This document shows, piece after piece, positions 8,706 through 19,324 of a stretch of DNA of 64,000 nt. A model generated the notes under the pieces. That model searched no databases. It was given only the letters and a program-made list of their open reading frames with translations, and was not told where the DNA came from. Source of the stretch: Pacificimonas pallii (GTDB lineage: Bacteria; Pseudomonadota; Alphaproteobacteria; Sphingomonadales; Sphingomonadaceae). Made by a program: the position numbers and the translations under genes. The DNA lies in assembly GCF_019204005.1 (NCBI RefSeq), contig NZ_JAGSPA010000002.1:372001-436000 (forward strand). The letters run 5' to 3'. Each line of letters starts with the position of its first letter. The first letter of the stretch is position 1.

Positions 8706-8720
8706 GAACATGTAGGGAAC
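8706..8720 (-). promoter_or_regulatory. SOS box 2 (GTTC-N7-GTTC on the minus strand)
   Basis: GAAC 8706-8709 and GAAC 8717-8720 with seven bases between, meaning GTTC-N7-GTTC on the minus strand. It is separated from box 1 by four bases and lies in the 49-base gap between moeA and lexA. Confidence 0.83.
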
Positions 8721-8734
8721 GGGTAGGGGGTGAA

Positions 8735-9916
8735 TCAGGTCCTGTCAAGCCTGATGAACGGTACCGAATCGCCGGTTTTGCTGGCCTTGACGAATGGCGG
8801 ACGCACGATGAGCGCGTTCGCGCGCGCAAGCACGGCAAGCTGGGCGCTGTCCTGCGTGGCCAGGGGCGTAATCCGGTCCGCCTCCAGATGCGCGCGAAGA
8901 TGGTCGCGGCGATCGCCATTTCCAGGCAGGGGACTGCCCAATATCGCGGTTTCGGCGGTCTCGCACACGTCGACGCCCTGCATTCGCTGCAGCACCGGAC
9001 GGGCGAACAAGAGCGTGCAGACATAGGCCGATACCGGATTTCCAGGCAGGCCGATAATGCGCGTCTGGCCCATGCGGCCCGCGATGAGCGGCTTTCCCGG
9101 CTTGATGGCGATGCGCCAGAATTCAAGCGTCGCCCCGGCCGCCTTGAGCGCCGCCCTGACGAGGTCATGATCGCCGACCGACGCACCGCCGATGGTCAGC
9201 AGCATGTCGAAATCCCCGGCGCGGCGAATCGCATCGGTAATCGCGCCAAGATCATCGGGCACGATCCCGAAATCCGTGACATCGGCACCGTCCTGTTGCA
9301 ACTGCGCTGTTATCATCGGTCCGTTTCCGGCGACGATCTGTGCGGGGCCGGGACGCGTTCCGGGCGGAACCAGTTCGTTTCCGGCGGCGATGACGGCGAT
9401 GCGCGGGCGGCGGTGGACGGTAAGCCGGGCATGTCCCGCCGCCGCCGCAAGGCCGATGACCGCCGCCGTGACGCGGCTTCCTGCGGGAAGAAGCGGCATG
9501 CCTTCGCTGAAATCATTCCCTTCGGGGCGGATATGTGCGCCCTTGCGGGGTGGGCCGTCACCCGTGAGGGTCAGGATGTCACCGCCGCGCACTGCATCCT
9601 CCTGCACGACAACGGTATCGGCACCGGACGGAACGGGCGCGCCGGTGAAAATACGGACGGCCTCACGGGTGTTCACAGATCCTGAAGAGGCCGATCCGGC
9701 CGCGCTTTCCCCAATGACGGTCCACGGACCGGGCATGTCCGTCCATCTGATGGCATAGCCATCCATGGCGGAGGCGGGAAAGGGCGGCTGGGTAAGCCCG
9801 GCCGCCAACGGTTCCGCAAGGATACGGCCGATGGCATCATCAAGCGCGACGCGCTCGGCGGGCAGAGGCTTCGTACCGGCAAGCAGCCGGTCCAGAGCCT
9901 CCTGATACTCAAGCAT
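8735..9916 (-). CDS. moeA: Molybdopterin molybdenumtransferase MoeA
   Basis: A 393-residue MoeA/gephyrin-E family protein that inserts molybdate into adenylylated molybdopterin. [12 protein letters not shown] opens domain [33 protein letters not shown] and the MoCF-like core [22 protein letters not shown] and [12 protein letters not shown] follow, with a C-terminal beta domain after about residue 320. ATG 9916 overlaps the end of moaC by 8 bases, so the two are coupled. The longer upstream frame is moaC sequence. Confidence 0.93.
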   Translation of the reverse strand: MLEYQEALDRLLAGTKPLPAERVALDDAIGRILAEPLAAGLTQPPFPASAMDGYAIRWTDMPGPWTVIGESAAGSASSGSVNTREAVRIFTGAPVPSGADTVVVQEDAVRGGDILTLTGDGPPRKGAHIRPEGNDFSEGMPLLPAGSRVTAAVIGLAAAAGHARLTVHRRPRIAVIAAGNELVPPGTRPGPAQIVAGNGPMITAQLQQDGADVTDFGIVPDDLGAITDAIRRAGDFDMLLTIGGASVGDHDLVRAALKAAGATLEFWRIAIKPGKPLIAGRMGQTRIIGLPGNPVSAYVCTLLFARPVLQRMQGVDVCETAETAILGSPLPGNGDRRDHLRAHLEADRITPLATQDSAQLAVLARANALIVRPPFVKASKTGDSVPFIRLDRT

Positions 9917-10385
9917 CCGGAGCGTGCCAGTCACCAGATTTGCCGCCATGCTTTGACAGCAGGCGGATGCCCTCAATGCGCATGGCCTTATCGAGCGCCT
10001 TTGCCATGTCGTAGATCGTCAGCAGCGCGATGGAGCAGGCGGTCATCGCCTCCATTTCGACGCCGGTTCCAAATGTCGTCGCGGCGGCGGCGCTGGCGTG
10101 AACGCCGCCGTCTTCCAGAACCAGGTCCACGGACACGGAGGTCAGCGGCAACGGGTGGCAGAGCGGGATGAGATCAGCGGTTTTCTTCGCGGCCATGATC
10201 CCGGCGAGACGCGCGGCGGCAAGAACGTCGCCCTTGGGTACGGCACCATCGGCGATTGCCTGACGAGCGTCCGCCGACATCAGGATGCGCCCCTCCGCGA
10301 CCGCGACCCGCCGGGTGACCGCCTTTCCCGAGATATCGACCATATGGGCATGGCCGCTTTCATCGAGATGCGTCAGCCTAGCCAC
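9909..10385 (-). CDS. moaC: Cyclic pyranopterin monophosphate synthase MoaC
   Basis: A 158-residue MoaC, which converts the GTP-derived intermediate made by MoaA to cyclic pyranopterin monophosphate. Signature segments are [66 protein letters not shown] and SKHGGKSG. The GTG at 10385 aligns exactly with the Met of known MoaC proteins (MSxLTH); it overlaps the trpC end by 8 bases. An ATG at 10415 is possible but would add ten non-homologous residues. No strong ribosome site precedes either. Confidence 0.92.
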   Translation of the reverse strand: MARLTHLDESGHAHMVDISGKAVTRRVAVAEGRILMSADARQAIADGAVPKGDVLAAARLAGIMAAKKTADLIPLCHPLPLTSVSVDLVLEDGGVHASAAAATTFGTGVEMEAMTACSIALLTIYDMAKALDKAMRIEGIRLLSKHGGKSGDWHAPDA

Positions 10386-11163
10386 CGATGAGCGACCGTG
10401 TGGCGGTGCCGACATCCTCTTCGCGCATCAGGGTCTCTCCCACCAGGAACGCCTTTGCCCCCGCGGCGGCGAGCCGGTCGAGATCGTCAATATGCGTGAG
10501 GCCGCTTTCACTTATGACGAGCCGGTTCCTCGGGACCATCGGCGCAAGCCGCTCGGTGGTCGCAAGATCGACCGCCAAGGTTTTCAGATTGCGATTGTTG
10601 ATGCCGATCAGGCGGGATTTCATCTTCAGCGCCTGTTCGAGTTCGGCCTCGTCATGTACCTCGATGAGCACCGCGAGCCCCTGCTCGATGGCGAGCATTT
10701 CAAGATCCCGCGCCTCGAACGGATTGAGTGCCGCCATGATAAGCAGGATGCAGTCCGCGCCCATCACACGACTCTCCACGACCTGATAGGGGTCGACGAT
10801 GAAATCCTTGCGCAGGATCGGCAGGTTCACGGCCGCGCGCACCGTGGTCAGATGTTCATCGCTCCCCTGGAACCACTTGTCCTCCGTCAGAACCGAAAGA
10901 CATGCGGCGCCGCCATTCATATAGGCGCGCGCGAGCTTCACGGGATCGAAATCGTCCCGGATCAATCCCTTGGATGGGCTCGCCTTTTTCAGTTCGGCGA
11001 TGAGGGCATGGCGGCCCTGAACCGCCTCGATCGTCGCAATGAAGTCGCGTGGCGGCGGCATGTTCGAGGCCTTCGCCATCAAAACGGGATAGGGTGCCTC
11101 TCGCTTCCTCGTGCGCAGCTGGGTGCGCTTGTAATTGACGATTTCATTCAGCGTATCGCTCAC
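10378..11163 (-). CDS. trpC: Indole-3-glycerol phosphate synthase TrpC
   Basis: A 261-residue (beta/alpha)8 enzyme that closes the indole ring in tryptophan synthesis. [14 protein letters not shown] (catalytic Lys), [35 protein letters not shown] and ISESGL are all present. GTG 11163 forms a GTGA overlap with the trpD stop and has GGAG nine bases upstream; a second GTG at 11178 is less likely. The gene is mono-functional, with no TrpF domain fused. Confidence 0.95.
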   Translation of the reverse strand: MSDTLNEIVNYKRTQLRTRKREAPYPVLMAKASNMPPPRDFIATIEAVQGRHALIAELKKASPSKGLIRDDFDPVKLARAYMNGGAACLSVLTEDKWFQGSDEHLTTVRAAVNLPILRKDFIVDPYQVVESRVMGADCILLIMAALNPFEARDLEMLAIEQGLAVLIEVHDEAELEQALKMKSRLIGINNRNLKTLAVDLATTERLAPMVPRNRLVISESGLTHIDDLDRLAAAGAKAFLVGETLMREEDVGTATRSLIGG

Positions 11164-12140
11164 CTGAAGGCTCTCCACTGTTCGAATTTGTCTTTCGCCG
11201 CGCCGTCATCGAGCGCGGCCACCGCGACTGCGGCTGCATCGGCCAAATTGTCTGATATTCCCGCGACTACTAGCGCAGCAGCGGCGTTGAGGACAGTGAT
11301 ATCGCGATACGCGCCGATTTCGCCATCGAGAAGCCGCAGCAGTGCCGCCGCATTTTCCTGTGGCGTGCCGCCGCGCAGTGCCTGCATGTCGTGCCGGGAC
11401 AGCCCCGCATCGGCGGGACTGACCGTCACATCATCTATCCTGCCGTGGTCAAGCCGACCTGCAACGCTGGTGCCGGTGACCGTCAGTTCGTCAAGACCGT
11501 CATGGCCGTGCACCACCATCGCCCGTTCAGCGCCAAGGCCGAGCAATGCCTTTGCCAGCGGCCTTGTCCATTCCGGCGAGAAAACGCCGACCAGCTGGCG
11601 CGTGACGCCCGCAGGATTGGACAGCGGCCCCAGCAGGTTGAAAATCGTGCGGCGGCCAAGCGCCTTTCGCACCGGCGCGACACGGGCCATGACGGGGTGG
11701 TGACGCGCGGCGAACAGGAAACCGATGCCAACCTCGGAAATCGACGCCTCCAGCCGATCAGGTGCCAGGTCGAGGCTGAGCCCAAGGCAAGAGAGCACAT
11801 CGGCGGCACCCGATTGCGAGGACGCGGCGCGATTGCCGTGTTTCGCGACGGGCACGCCGCAGGCCGCGACAAGGATCGCCACCGCGGTGGAAATATTGCG
11901 TGTGTGCATGCCATCGCCGCCCGTGCCGCATACGTCGATGGCATGCGCAGGCGCATCAACGCGGACCATATGGGCGCGAAGCACGCCCGCGGCCGCGACG
12001 ATCTCAGAGACTGTTTCGCCGCGCTCCGCCAGGCCGACAAGAAACCGCGCAATGTCGGCATCCTCAATGCGCCCGGCGAGAATCGCGGAAAATGCCGCCT
12101 CCGGATCGCGGAGCGGGTGTTTCGGGTCGGGCAGCTTCAT
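11160..12140 (-). CDS. trpD: Anthranilate phosphoribosyltransferase TrpD
   Basis: A 326-residue enzyme that joins anthranilate to PRPP. The PRPP/metal-binding [19 protein letters not shown] (near 67-85), the anthranilate-site [17 protein letters not shown], and [12 protein letters not shown] are present, as is the helical N-terminal domain. It is stand-alone, not fused to TrpG. ATG 12140 overlaps the trpG stop by 4 bases, consistent with a trpG-trpD-trpC operon on the minus strand. Confidence 0.95.
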   Translation of the reverse strand: MKLPDPKHPLRDPEAAFSAILAGRIEDADIARFLVGLAERGETVSEIVAAAGVLRAHMVRVDAPAHAIDVCGTGGDGMHTRNISTAVAILVAACGVPVAKHGNRAASSQSGAADVLSCLGLSLDLAPDRLEASISEVGIGFLFAARHHPVMARVAPVRKALGRRTIFNLLGPLSNPAGVTRQLVGVFSPEWTRPLAKALLGLGAERAMVVHGHDGLDELTVTGTSVAGRLDHGRIDDVTVSPADAGLSRHDMQALRGGTPQENAAALLRLLDGEIGAYRDITVLNAAAALVVAGISDNLADAAAVAVAALDDGAAKDKFEQWRAFR

Positions 12141-12712
12141 TCGGAAAGGCCCGCGACCTTCAGGAAGGTCTTCAGGAGGTCATGGCCATGTTCGGTCGCG
12201 ATGCTTTCCGGGTGGAACTGCACGCCGTGCAGCGGCAGGTCCGGGTGACGCAGCCCCTGAATGACGCCGTCTTCGGAATGTGCATTGGCAATCAGCGGCG
12301 CGGGCGGGCTTTCCACGATCAGCGAGTGATAGCGGGTGACTTCATAAGGGCTCGGCAGGCCCGCGAAGACGCCGGTACCGTCATGGGTGACGGGGGACGT
12401 CTTGCCATGCATGACCTGGGGCGCACGGATGACATTACCGCCAAAATGCTGCGCCATCGCCTGATGGCCAAGGCATACGCCAAGCAGCGGGATACGGTTT
12501 TCAGCAAGCAGCGGGATCAGCGCGAGCGAAATGCCCGCCTCGTTCGGTGTGCAGGGGCCAGGGGAAATCAGCACCGCTGCCGGACCGCGCGCAATGGCAT
12601 CCGCCGCCGTCAGCGCATCGTTCCGCTCGACCTGAACTTCCGCGCCCAGCTCCTGCAGATAATGCACGAGATTATAGGTGAAGCTGTCGTAATTATCGAT
12701 GACGAGGATCAT
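12137..12712 (-). CDS. trpG: Anthranilate synthase component II (glutamine amidotransferase)
   Basis: A 191-residue class I glutamine amidotransferase. The triad is Cys80 in LLGVCLGHQ, with His and Glu in [12 protein letters not shown]; oxyanion-loop [12 protein letters not shown] is at 50-60. It supplies ammonia to TrpE and may also serve para-aminobenzoate synthesis (PabA), as in many bacteria with one copy. It lies 67 bases downstream of trpE. Confidence 0.93.
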   Translation of the reverse strand: MILVIDNYDSFTYNLVHYLQELGAEVQVERNDALTAADAIARGPAAVLISPGPCTPNEAGISLALIPLLAENRIPLLGVCLGHQAMAQHFGGNVIRAPQVMHGKTSPVTHDGTGVFAGLPSPYEVTRYHSLIVESPPAPLIANAHSEDGVIQGLRHPDLPLHGVQFHPESIATEHGHDLLKTFLKVAGLSE

Positions 12713-12779
12713 AGGGCGGCGTTCTACACCAATTTTCCGCGCGCGCGAACGCGGGATTGAAAATCACGCCGGTCGCGCG

Positions 12780-14285
12780 TCATTGCCCAAAACCCGCTTC
12801 GCCGGCACGCTTCAGCGCTTCGCGGGCGGCGGCGACCAGCGCGCCTGCTTTGGCGTGGCATTCGCGCAGTTCATAGGCGGGGTCGGAATCGGCGACGATG
12901 CCCGCGCCGGCCTGGATGTGCATCTGGCCGTCCTTGATGACGGCGGTTCTCAGCACGATGCAGCTGTCCATGTCACCGGCGGGACTGAAATAGCCGACGC
13001 CGCCCGCATAGGCACCGCGGCGTTCGGGTTCGAGCTCGGCGATGATCTGCATGGCGCGGACCTTTGGCGCGCCCGAGACGGTGCCGGCGGGAAAGCCCGC
13101 CATCAGCGCGTCGATCGCGTCCCTGTCGTCGGCAAGTTCGCCGCGCACATTGGAGACGATGTGCATCACATGACTGTAAAATTCGACAATCTCCCGCTCC
13201 GTCACTGACACGCTGCCCGGCGCGGCGACGCGGCCCACATCGTTGCGGCCGAGGTCGAGGAGCATGAGGTGCTCGGCACGCTCCTTGGGGTCCGCAAGCA
13301 GGCTGGCGCGATTGGCTTCGTCCCCTTCGGCATTGTCTCCTCGCGGGCGCGTGCCGGCGATGGGGCGCAGGGTGACCTCGCCCGCCCGCACACGGACCAG
13401 GATTTCAGGACTGGACCCGACCAGCGCGAAATCCGGCATGTCCAGCATGTAGAGGAAGGGCGAAGGATTGATGCGGCGCAGCGCGCGGTAGAGCTCCAGC
13501 GGCGGCAGCGGGAAATCCATGCTGAACCGCTGGGCCAGGACCACCTGAAAAATGTCGCCCGCGAGGATATACTCCTTCGCGGTCCTGACCATGTCGGCGT
13601 AGCGTTCCGGGCTTATGTTCGGGACCAGCTCGCCGCCCGGCAGTTCCGTTGGCGAGTGGCTGCGATCGAGTGGACCCGACAGCCGCGCCTGCGCGGTCTC
13701 GATCCGTTCGGCGGCGCGGGCATAGGCGGCATCCGCGCCGAGCTTGCCGGGGTAGACGGGGGCGGCAATGAACAGCGTGTCCTTCAGCCGGTCGAAAACC
13801 AGCAGCAGGGCAGGGCGGACGAACATCATGTCCGGCAGGCCGATACCTTCGCCATCCGCCGATGGTACCGGCTCGATCAGGCCGATGCTCTCATAGCCAA
13901 GATAACCGACCAGCGTGGAAAAGGCCGGCGGGAGCGCATCGGGGACGTCCATGCGGCTGCCCGCCACCAGCTGTCGAAGGACGGAGAGAGGCGCGCCGGG
14001 CTCCGGCTGCCAGGCGTCCTTGTCATCGGCGAAATCGCGGTTGATCCAGCAGTCCCGGCCCTCCGCGCGAAAGGCGAGGTCGGGGTCGAAACCGAGCATG
14101 GAATAGCGGCCGCGTACCGTGCCGCCCTCGACCGATTCCAAGAGGAACGCGCCTGATTTCGCCCGGCCAAGTTTCAACATCGCGCCGACCGTCGTGTCGG
14201 TATCGGCGACAGTCTCGCTCCAGACGAGCTGCGGACGGCCCGCATCGTAAATACGGGCAAAGTCGGACTTGCCAGGCGCGATCAT
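12780..14285 (-). CDS. trpE: Anthranilate synthase component I
   Basis: A 501-residue chorismate-utilising enzyme. The N-terminal half includes the feedback-site-like LLESVEGG (tryptophan-binding LLES is retained, suggesting end-product inhibition). The C-terminal catalytic domain contains FQVVLAQRFS, SPFLYMLDMPDF, GSSPEILVRV, RPIAGTRPRG, DLGRNDVGRVA and FPAGTVSGAPKVRAM. It acts with TrpG to make anthranilate from chorismate and glutamine. ATG 14285 lies 39 bases after the stop of the PpiD-like gene. No attenuator-like leader is evident in that short gap. Confidence 0.95.
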   Translation of the reverse strand: MIAPGKSDFARIYDAGRPQLVWSETVADTDTTVGAMLKLGRAKSGAFLLESVEGGTVRGRYSMLGFDPDLAFRAEGRDCWINRDFADDKDAWQPEPGAPLSVLRQLVAGSRMDVPDALPPAFSTLVGYLGYESIGLIEPVPSADGEGIGLPDMMFVRPALLLVFDRLKDTLFIAAPVYPGKLGADAAYARAAERIETAQARLSGPLDRSHSPTELPGGELVPNISPERYADMVRTAKEYILAGDIFQVVLAQRFSMDFPLPPLELYRALRRINPSPFLYMLDMPDFALVGSSPEILVRVRAGEVTLRPIAGTRPRGDNAEGDEANRASLLADPKERAEHLMLLDLGRNDVGRVAAPGSVSVTEREIVEFYSHVMHIVSNVRGELADDRDAIDALMAGFPAGTVSGAPKVRAMQIIAELEPERRGAYAGGVGYFSPAGDMDSCIVLRTAVIKDGQMHIQAGAGIVADSDPAYELRECHAKAGALVAAAREALKRAGEAGFGQ

Positions 14286-14324
14286 GCCCGTGCCGTCAGG
14301 ACGAAAGGCGGAGCGGGAGCGTGG

Positions 14325-16253
14325 TCATTCGCCGGAAAGTTCCGTACCGCTGTACCGCGCTTCGACTTCGTTCATCGCATTGGGGAACCGCTCGACACCT
14401 GCCTGCTGGGTGATCGCGTTCGAAAACGCCATCTGCAATTCGCGTGCGGTCGCGTCACGCAGCTGCGTGCGCAGCGAGGTGACGAAGCTGGGCGCGTCCT
14501 CGATCTTGCCCGGCACGATGTCGGTGGTGGCAACGACCACCACGGCGCCGCGTTCCGGGTCCGCAACGGCGCGGACGTCGCCCTTGTCCTGCACGAAACC
14601 CAGCGTCAGTGCCGCGGGCACCTGTCCGTTCTGCGCGGCCAGTTCGACACGGCGCAGCGTCAGATCCTGGGATGGCGGCATGCGGCGCTGGCGCAGTTCC
14701 GCGTCCATATCGCCGCCGCCCCTGACCACTTCCGCCACGGCTTCGGCGGCTTCGGTGGCGGCCGCGATCTGGCGTTCGGCGATAAGCTGCTGCCGTACCT
14801 GATCGCGGATCAGGTCGAGCTTTACAGGAGCGGAGGCAATGATCTCCTCCGTCTTCACCACCGCGAAAACGCCATCGCCGATTTCGGCGGCGACGGGGTC
14901 TTCATCGTCGGCATATTCGAAGACAGTGGCGAGGACCGGAGCGTCACGCGCAGGCAGCGCGAATTGCGGCTGGTCAGGCGTACGTCCGGCCTGCGTCAGC
15001 GCAGGAGGGGTTTGCAGCTCGAACCGCTGTTCCGCCGCGATCTCCTTCAACGACGCGCCTTCGGCAATCGCATCTTCGATGGCGCCGATTCGATCGGCAA
15101 GCAATGTCTCCGCCCTGTCGTCGATCAGGCGCTGGCGAATTTCGTCGCGAACCTCGGCGAGGGCGCGGCCGGGAACCGGCTCAACACCGTCGACGATCGC
15201 GACGCGCCAGCCGAAATCGCTTTGCAGGGGGCCGATGACGGCGCCTTCGTCGGCAGCGAACGCGGCATCGGCGAACTCCTGATCGGACGAGGCGGCCAGG
15301 CTGGCCTGGGACATCGCTTCCAACGAGAGATCGTCCGCGGTCAGCGACAGCATGTCGGCGGCGACGGCGGCGAAGGTTTCGCCGGATACCACACGCTTGG
15401 CGAATTCCTTGGCCTGCGCCTCGGTGGGCACGATCGCCTGTTGCAGGCTGCGCGCCTCGCTTGCGCCGTAAAGGGCGGAACCTGCCTCATAAGCCGCGAC
15501 GATTTCGTCGTCGGTAATCTCGATACCTTCCGCCAGCGCCGCGCGGTCGATGATGGCGTAGCTGAAGCGGCGGCGTTCCGGGATGGTAAAGCGCGAAAGA
15601 TTGTCCTGATACCAGCCTTCGATATCCTCCTCCGTTGGCTCCGGCTGGTCTTCGAACCTGGCAAAGGGAACGAAGCCGATTTTCAACGAGCGCTGTTCCA
15701 GCTGATAAAGGGCAATCGGCTCGGCAAGACCGGCAGGCACATTGCCCGTATCGGCGACGATCGACAGGACGTGGCGGCGCATCACATCGTCCGACATGTC
15801 GATGCGCAGGCTGTTCTCGTCGATATTCTGGGCGGCGAGGACCTGGCGATAGCTCTGCTCGTCAAACTCCCCTGTGGGGCCGCGAAAAGCCTCCATACTG
15901 GCGATTTCCGCATCCACGAGGCGCTTTGACGTACCGAGGCCAAGCGTCTCCGCGAACTGCTTCAGCGCAACGGCGCCGATCAGACGGTCAAGCGTCGCGG
16001 CAAGACCGCCCTCCGCAATGACCTGATCCGCCGTGATCTGCGGGTTTTCCTGCCGCACGATCTGCAGCGTCCGGTCGAACTGGCTTGTCAGGCGCGTCAC
16101 GGAAATTTCCTCGTCGCCGACCTTGGCCACTGTGCCAGACGCCGGGCCGCCGAGCGGATTGCCCATGCCGACAATGACGAAAGCGACCAGCACCAGACCC
16201 AGAAGGGCCAGCATGATCGGATTGCGAAGGGCACGGCGGAGAGCGGAAATCAT
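14325..16253 (-). CDS. PpiD/SurA-type periplasmic peptidyl-prolyl isomerase
   Basis: A 642-residue membrane-anchored folding factor. One N-terminal membrane helix (about 13-33, NPIMLALLGLVLVAFVIVG) is followed by a SurA-N-like chaperone domain (VTRLTSQFDRTLQIVRQENPQ onward) and a parvulin-like domain (about 230-360: TEAQAKEFAKRVVSGETFAAVA, then GPLQSDFGWRVAIVDGVEPVPG). It probably assists exported proteins at the inner membrane, as PpiD does beside the Sec translocon. The start at 16253 places the helix at the usual position. The neighbourhood with trpE and, divergently, tpiA is typical of sphingomonads. Confidence 0.88.
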   Translation of the reverse strand: MISALRRALRNPIMLALLGLVLVAFVIVGMGNPLGGPASGTVAKVGDEEISVTRLTSQFDRTLQIVRQENPQITADQVIAEGGLAATLDRLIGAVALKQFAETLGLGTSKRLVDAEIASMEAFRGPTGEFDEQSYRQVLAAQNIDENSLRIDMSDDVMRRHVLSIVADTGNVPAGLAEPIALYQLEQRSLKIGFVPFARFEDQPEPTEEDIEGWYQDNLSRFTIPERRRFSYAIIDRAALAEGIEITDDEIVAAYEAGSALYGASEARSLQQAIVPTEAQAKEFAKRVVSGETFAAVAADMLSLTADDLSLEAMSQASLAASSDQEFADAAFAADEGAVIGPLQSDFGWRVAIVDGVEPVPGRALAEVRDEIRQRLIDDRAETLLADRIGAIEDAIAEGASLKEIAAEQRFELQTPPALTQAGRTPDQPQFALPARDAPVLATVFEYADDEDPVAAEIGDGVFAVVKTEEIIASAPVKLDLIRDQVRQQLIAERQIAAATEAAEAVAEVVRGGGDMDAELRQRRMPPSQDLTLRRVELAAQNGQVPAALTLGFVQDKGDVRAVADPERGAVVVVATTDIVPGKIEDAPSFVTSLRTQLRDATARELQMAFSNAITQQAGVERFPNAMNEVEARYSGTELSGE

Positions 16254-16345
16254 GTTCAAGGCCTCAACATCGAAAGGTGGCGCAACTGGACACGCGCTTA
16301 TAGAGCGCATCAGCGTATCGGCAAGATGAAGGGAAATGAACGATA

Positions 16346-17089
16346 ATGGCGAAGAACATGCTGATTGCGGGCAATTGGAAGATGAATGGCACGCATGCCG
16401 ATCTGGCGGGGCTGGGCGCGTTTGCCGGGCTGGCCGACAGGGCGCGGGACGGCGTGTCGGTGGCGCTGGCGGTTCCCCATACGCTGGTATTCTCCGCCGC
16501 GCAGCTGAGCGCGGACACCAGCCTGTCGATCGGCGGTGAGGATTGCCATCATAAGGAATCGGGCGCGCATACCGGCTGCGTCTCTGCCGCGATGCTGCGC
16601 GATGCCGGGGCGAGCTTCACGATTCTGGGCCATTCGGAACGCCGCGCCGATCAGGGGGAAAGCGACGCCGACGTCCATGCGAAGGCAGAAGCTGCGCTCG
16701 CCGCGGGGCTGGATATCATCATCTGTGTCGGTGAAACGGAAAGCGAACGCGACGCGGGGACGGCGCAGAGCGTTGTCGGAACGCAGCTCGCCGGATCAGT
16801 GCCCGATTGCGATACCGCGCGGCTGACCATTGCGTATGAGCCGGTCTGGGCGATCGGTACCGGACGCACGCCGACGCCGGACGACGTCGCCGCCATGCAC
16901 GATCATATCCGCGCGGCGCTGGTGTCGCGTTTTGGCGAAGCGGGTGAGAGCGTGCTGATCCTTTACGGCGGATCGGTGAAGGCGGCGAACGCGGAAGAGC
17001 TTCTTCATGTCAGCAATGTCGGCGGCGCGCTTGTGGGCGGCGCGAGTTTGACGGTCGCCGATTTCGCGCCGATCGTGGAGGCGGCCTGA
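16346..17089 (+). CDS. tpiA: Triosephosphate isomerase
   Basis: A 247-residue TIM barrel interconverting dihydroxyacetone phosphate and glyceraldehyde 3-phosphate. Catalytic Lys is in AGNWKMNG, the electrophilic His in ILGHSERR, the base Glu in [11 protein letters not shown], and the phosphate-binding YGGSVKAAN and [10 protein letters not shown] follow. It is divergent from the PpiD-like gene, with 92 bases between the starts. Confidence 0.97.
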   Translation: MAKNMLIAGNWKMNGTHADLAGLGAFAGLADRARDGVSVALAVPHTLVFSAAQLSADTSLSIGGEDCHHKESGAHTGCVSAAMLRDAGASFTILGHSERRADQGESDADVHAKAEAALAAGLDIIICVGETESERDAGTAQSVVGTQLAGSVPDCDTARLTIAYEPVWAIGTGRTPTPDDVAAMHDHIRAALVSRFGEAGESVLILYGGSVKAANAEELLHVSNVGGALVGGASLTVADFAPIVEAA

Positions 17090-17172
17090 CGGGCAGCGCC
17101 TGAACGAAGGGGCCGAAGCGAAGCGCGGGCAGCCTTGCGCGGAACGGCGCGGGCATTATATGCGCGTGCACC

Positions 17173-17631
17173 ATGTCAGACGCTCTCAACACCTTCGTCC
17201 TCGTGATCCACTCGCTGCTCGCGGTGGCGCTCGTATCCGTCATCCTGATGCAGAAGTCGGAGGGCGGCGCCCTTGGTATCGGCGGCGGCCCCGGCGGCCT
17301 GATGTCGGCGCGCGGCGCAGGCAATCTGCTGACCAAGGCCACGGCATGGCTGGCGGTGATTTTCATCGGGACCAGCCTTGCGCTGGCGATCCTCGCCGCC
17401 AATGGCCGCGACATTTCCGCGATCGACACATCGCTGGCGAGTGACCCGACCGCCGCGGCGCCGGGCATCGCGGACGATGTGCAGGGCACCGATGCCGACG
17501 ATCCCGCGCTCGCGACACCGGCACCGGCGCTCGATGATGTTCCCTTCGCCATTCCGGGCAGTGACGGTGCCGCGGGACTGACGCCGGAACAGGGCGCAGC
17601 GACCGATGAGGATGTCCCTCTCGCGCAATAA
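17173..17631 (+). CDS. secG: Preprotein translocase subunit SecG
   Basis: A 152-residue inner-membrane subunit of SecYEG. Two membrane helices (about 7-24 and 54-76) bracket the conserved QKSEGGALGIGGGPGGLMSARGAGNLLTKAT loop. An unusually long, acidic, Ala/Asp/Pro-rich C-terminal tail (from about residue 85) is typical of alphaproteobacterial SecG. It lies between tpiA and pyrG, a common alphaproteobacterial order. Confidence 0.94.
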   Translation: MSDALNTFVLVIHSLLAVALVSVILMQKSEGGALGIGGGPGGLMSARGAGNLLTKATAWLAVIFIGTSLALAILAANGRDISAIDTSLASDPTAAAPGIADDVQGTDADDPALATPAPALDDVPFAIPGSDGAAGLTPEQGAATDEDVPLAQ

Positions 17632-17695
17632 TTTCCTTTAATCTGTAAATCGGGGGTGGCGAATCTAGCCGGTCCCGGACTATAGCCGTCCTCCC

Positions 17696-19324
17696 ATGGC
17701 GCGGTTCATTTTCATCACCGGCGGCGTGGTTTCCTCGCTTGGCAAAGGTCTTATGGGTGCCTCTTTGGCGGCCCTGTTGCAGGCGCGCGGCTACAAGGTC
17801 CGCATCCGTAAATTCGATCCCTATCTGAACGTCGATCCGGGGACGATGTCGCCCTATCAGCACGGCGAGGTCTACGTCACGGACGATGGCGCGGAGACCG
17901 ATCTCGACCTTGGTCATTATGAACGCTTCACGGGAGTGCCGGGGCGGCAGTCCGACAACATCACTTCTGGCCGGGTCTATTCGGACATTATCGCCAAGGA
18001 ACGTCGCGGCGATTTTCTGGGCGCGACGGTGCAGGTCATTCCGCACGTCACCGACGCCATTCAGGATTTCGCGAAAAACCTGACCGAGGATCTGGATTTC
18101 GTGCTGTGCGAAATCGGCGGTACGGTCGGCGATATTGAATCGTTGCCCTTCATCGAGGCGATCCGCCAGTTGAGGAATGGCGTCGGCGAAGAGAATGTCT
18201 GCTTCATTCACGTCACGCTGGTGCCGTACATCGCGGCGGCGGGCGAACTGAAGACGAAACCGACACAGCACAGCGTCAGGGAACTGACCTCGCTTGGCAT
18301 TCAGCCCGATGTCCTGGTGTGCCGCTGCGAGCATGAATTGCCGCAGGAGGAACGCCGCAAGATCGCGCTGTTCTGCAATGTCCGCAAGGAAGCCGTGATT
18401 CCGGCGCTCGACGCCCGGTCAATCTATGACGTTCCCCTGCAATATCATCGGGAGGGGCTGGACCGGGAGGTTCTGCGTTCCTTCGGCATCGAGCCGGAGG
18501 GCAGCCCGGACCTCAGCCGGTGGGAGGACATTGCCGAGCGCATCTCGCATGCCGAAGGCGAGGTCACTATCGGTATCGTCGGGAAATATACCGGTTTGCA
18601 GGACGCCTATAAGTCATTGCAGGAGGCGCTGGTTCATGGCGGTTTCGCGAATCGCGTGAAGGTGCATATCCGCTGGCTGGACAGCGAGCTGTTCGAAGGG
18701 GATGCGCCCAGCGTCGAAGCCCTGGAGCCCCTGGATGCGATCCTTGTGCCGGGTGGGTTCGGCAGCCGTGGATCGGAAGGCAAGATCGCCGCGATCAGAT
18801 TTGCGCGTGAACGTAAGGTCCCGTTCTTCGGTATTTGCCTGGGCATGCAGATGGCATGCATCGAGGGGGTTCGGGCCGGCGGTGCCCTGAACGCCTCCAC
18901 CACTGAATTTGGCGACACCGGAGAACCGGTCGTGGGCCTGATCACGGAATGGATGACGGAGGAAGGCCTGGAAACGCGCGAGGAGGGCGGCAATCTTGGT
19001 GGCACCATGCGGCTGGGTGCCTATCCCGCCATGCTGAAGGAGGGCAGCCTTATCGCCAAAATCTATGGCACCACGGAAATCAGCGAGCGGCACAGGCACC
19101 GCTATGAAGTCAATAACGCCTATCGTGACGCGCTGGAGGCCGACGGACTTACATTTTCAGGCAGCAGCCCGGACGGTCTGTTGCCTGAAACGGTGGAACG
19201 CGACGACCATCCCTGGTTCATCGGCGTTCAGTTTCATCCGGAACTGAAGTCAAAGCCTTTCGACCCACATCCGCTGTTCGCGAGCTTTGTCGAAGCCGCG
19301 GTGAAACAGAGCCGACTGGTTTAG
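17696..19324 (+). CDS. pyrG: CTP synthase
   Basis: A 542-residue enzyme making CTP from UTP, ATP and glutamine. The synthase domain (1-270) has [27 protein letters not shown] and [11 protein letters not shown]. The class I amidotransferase domain has the nucleophile in [11 protein letters not shown] (about residue 380) and HPELKSKP near the C-terminus. Full length for the family. Confidence 0.97.
   Translation: MARFIFITGGVVSSLGKGLMGASLAALLQARGYKVRIRKFDPYLNVDPGTMSPYQHGEVYVTDDGAETDLDLGHYERFTGVPGRQSDNITSGRVYSDIIAKERRGDFLGATVQVIPHVTDAIQDFAKNLTEDLDFVLCEIGGTVGDIESLPFIEAIRQLRNGVGEENVCFIHVTLVPYIAAAGELKTKPTQHSVRELTSLGIQPDVLVCRCEHELPQEERRKIALFCNVRKEAVIPALDARSIYDVPLQYHREGLDREVLRSFGIEPEGSPDLSRWEDIAERISHAEGEVTIGIVGKYTGLQDAYKSLQEALVHGGFANRVKVHIRWLDSELFEGDAPSVEALEPLDAILVPGGFGSRGSEGKIAAIRFARERKVPFFGICLGMQMACIEGVRAGGALNASTTEFGDTGEPVVGLITEWMTEEGLETREEGGNLGGTMRLGAYPAMLKEGSLIAKIYGTTEISERHRHRYEVNNAYRDALEADGLTFSGSSPDGLLPETVERDDHPWFIGVQFHPELKSKPFDPHPLFASFVEAAVKQSRLV

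Noticed and set aside
12713-12779. Attenuator or leader peptide between trpE and trpG
   Set aside because: The gap has only a short GC-rich hairpin, no Trp-codon run and no T tract.
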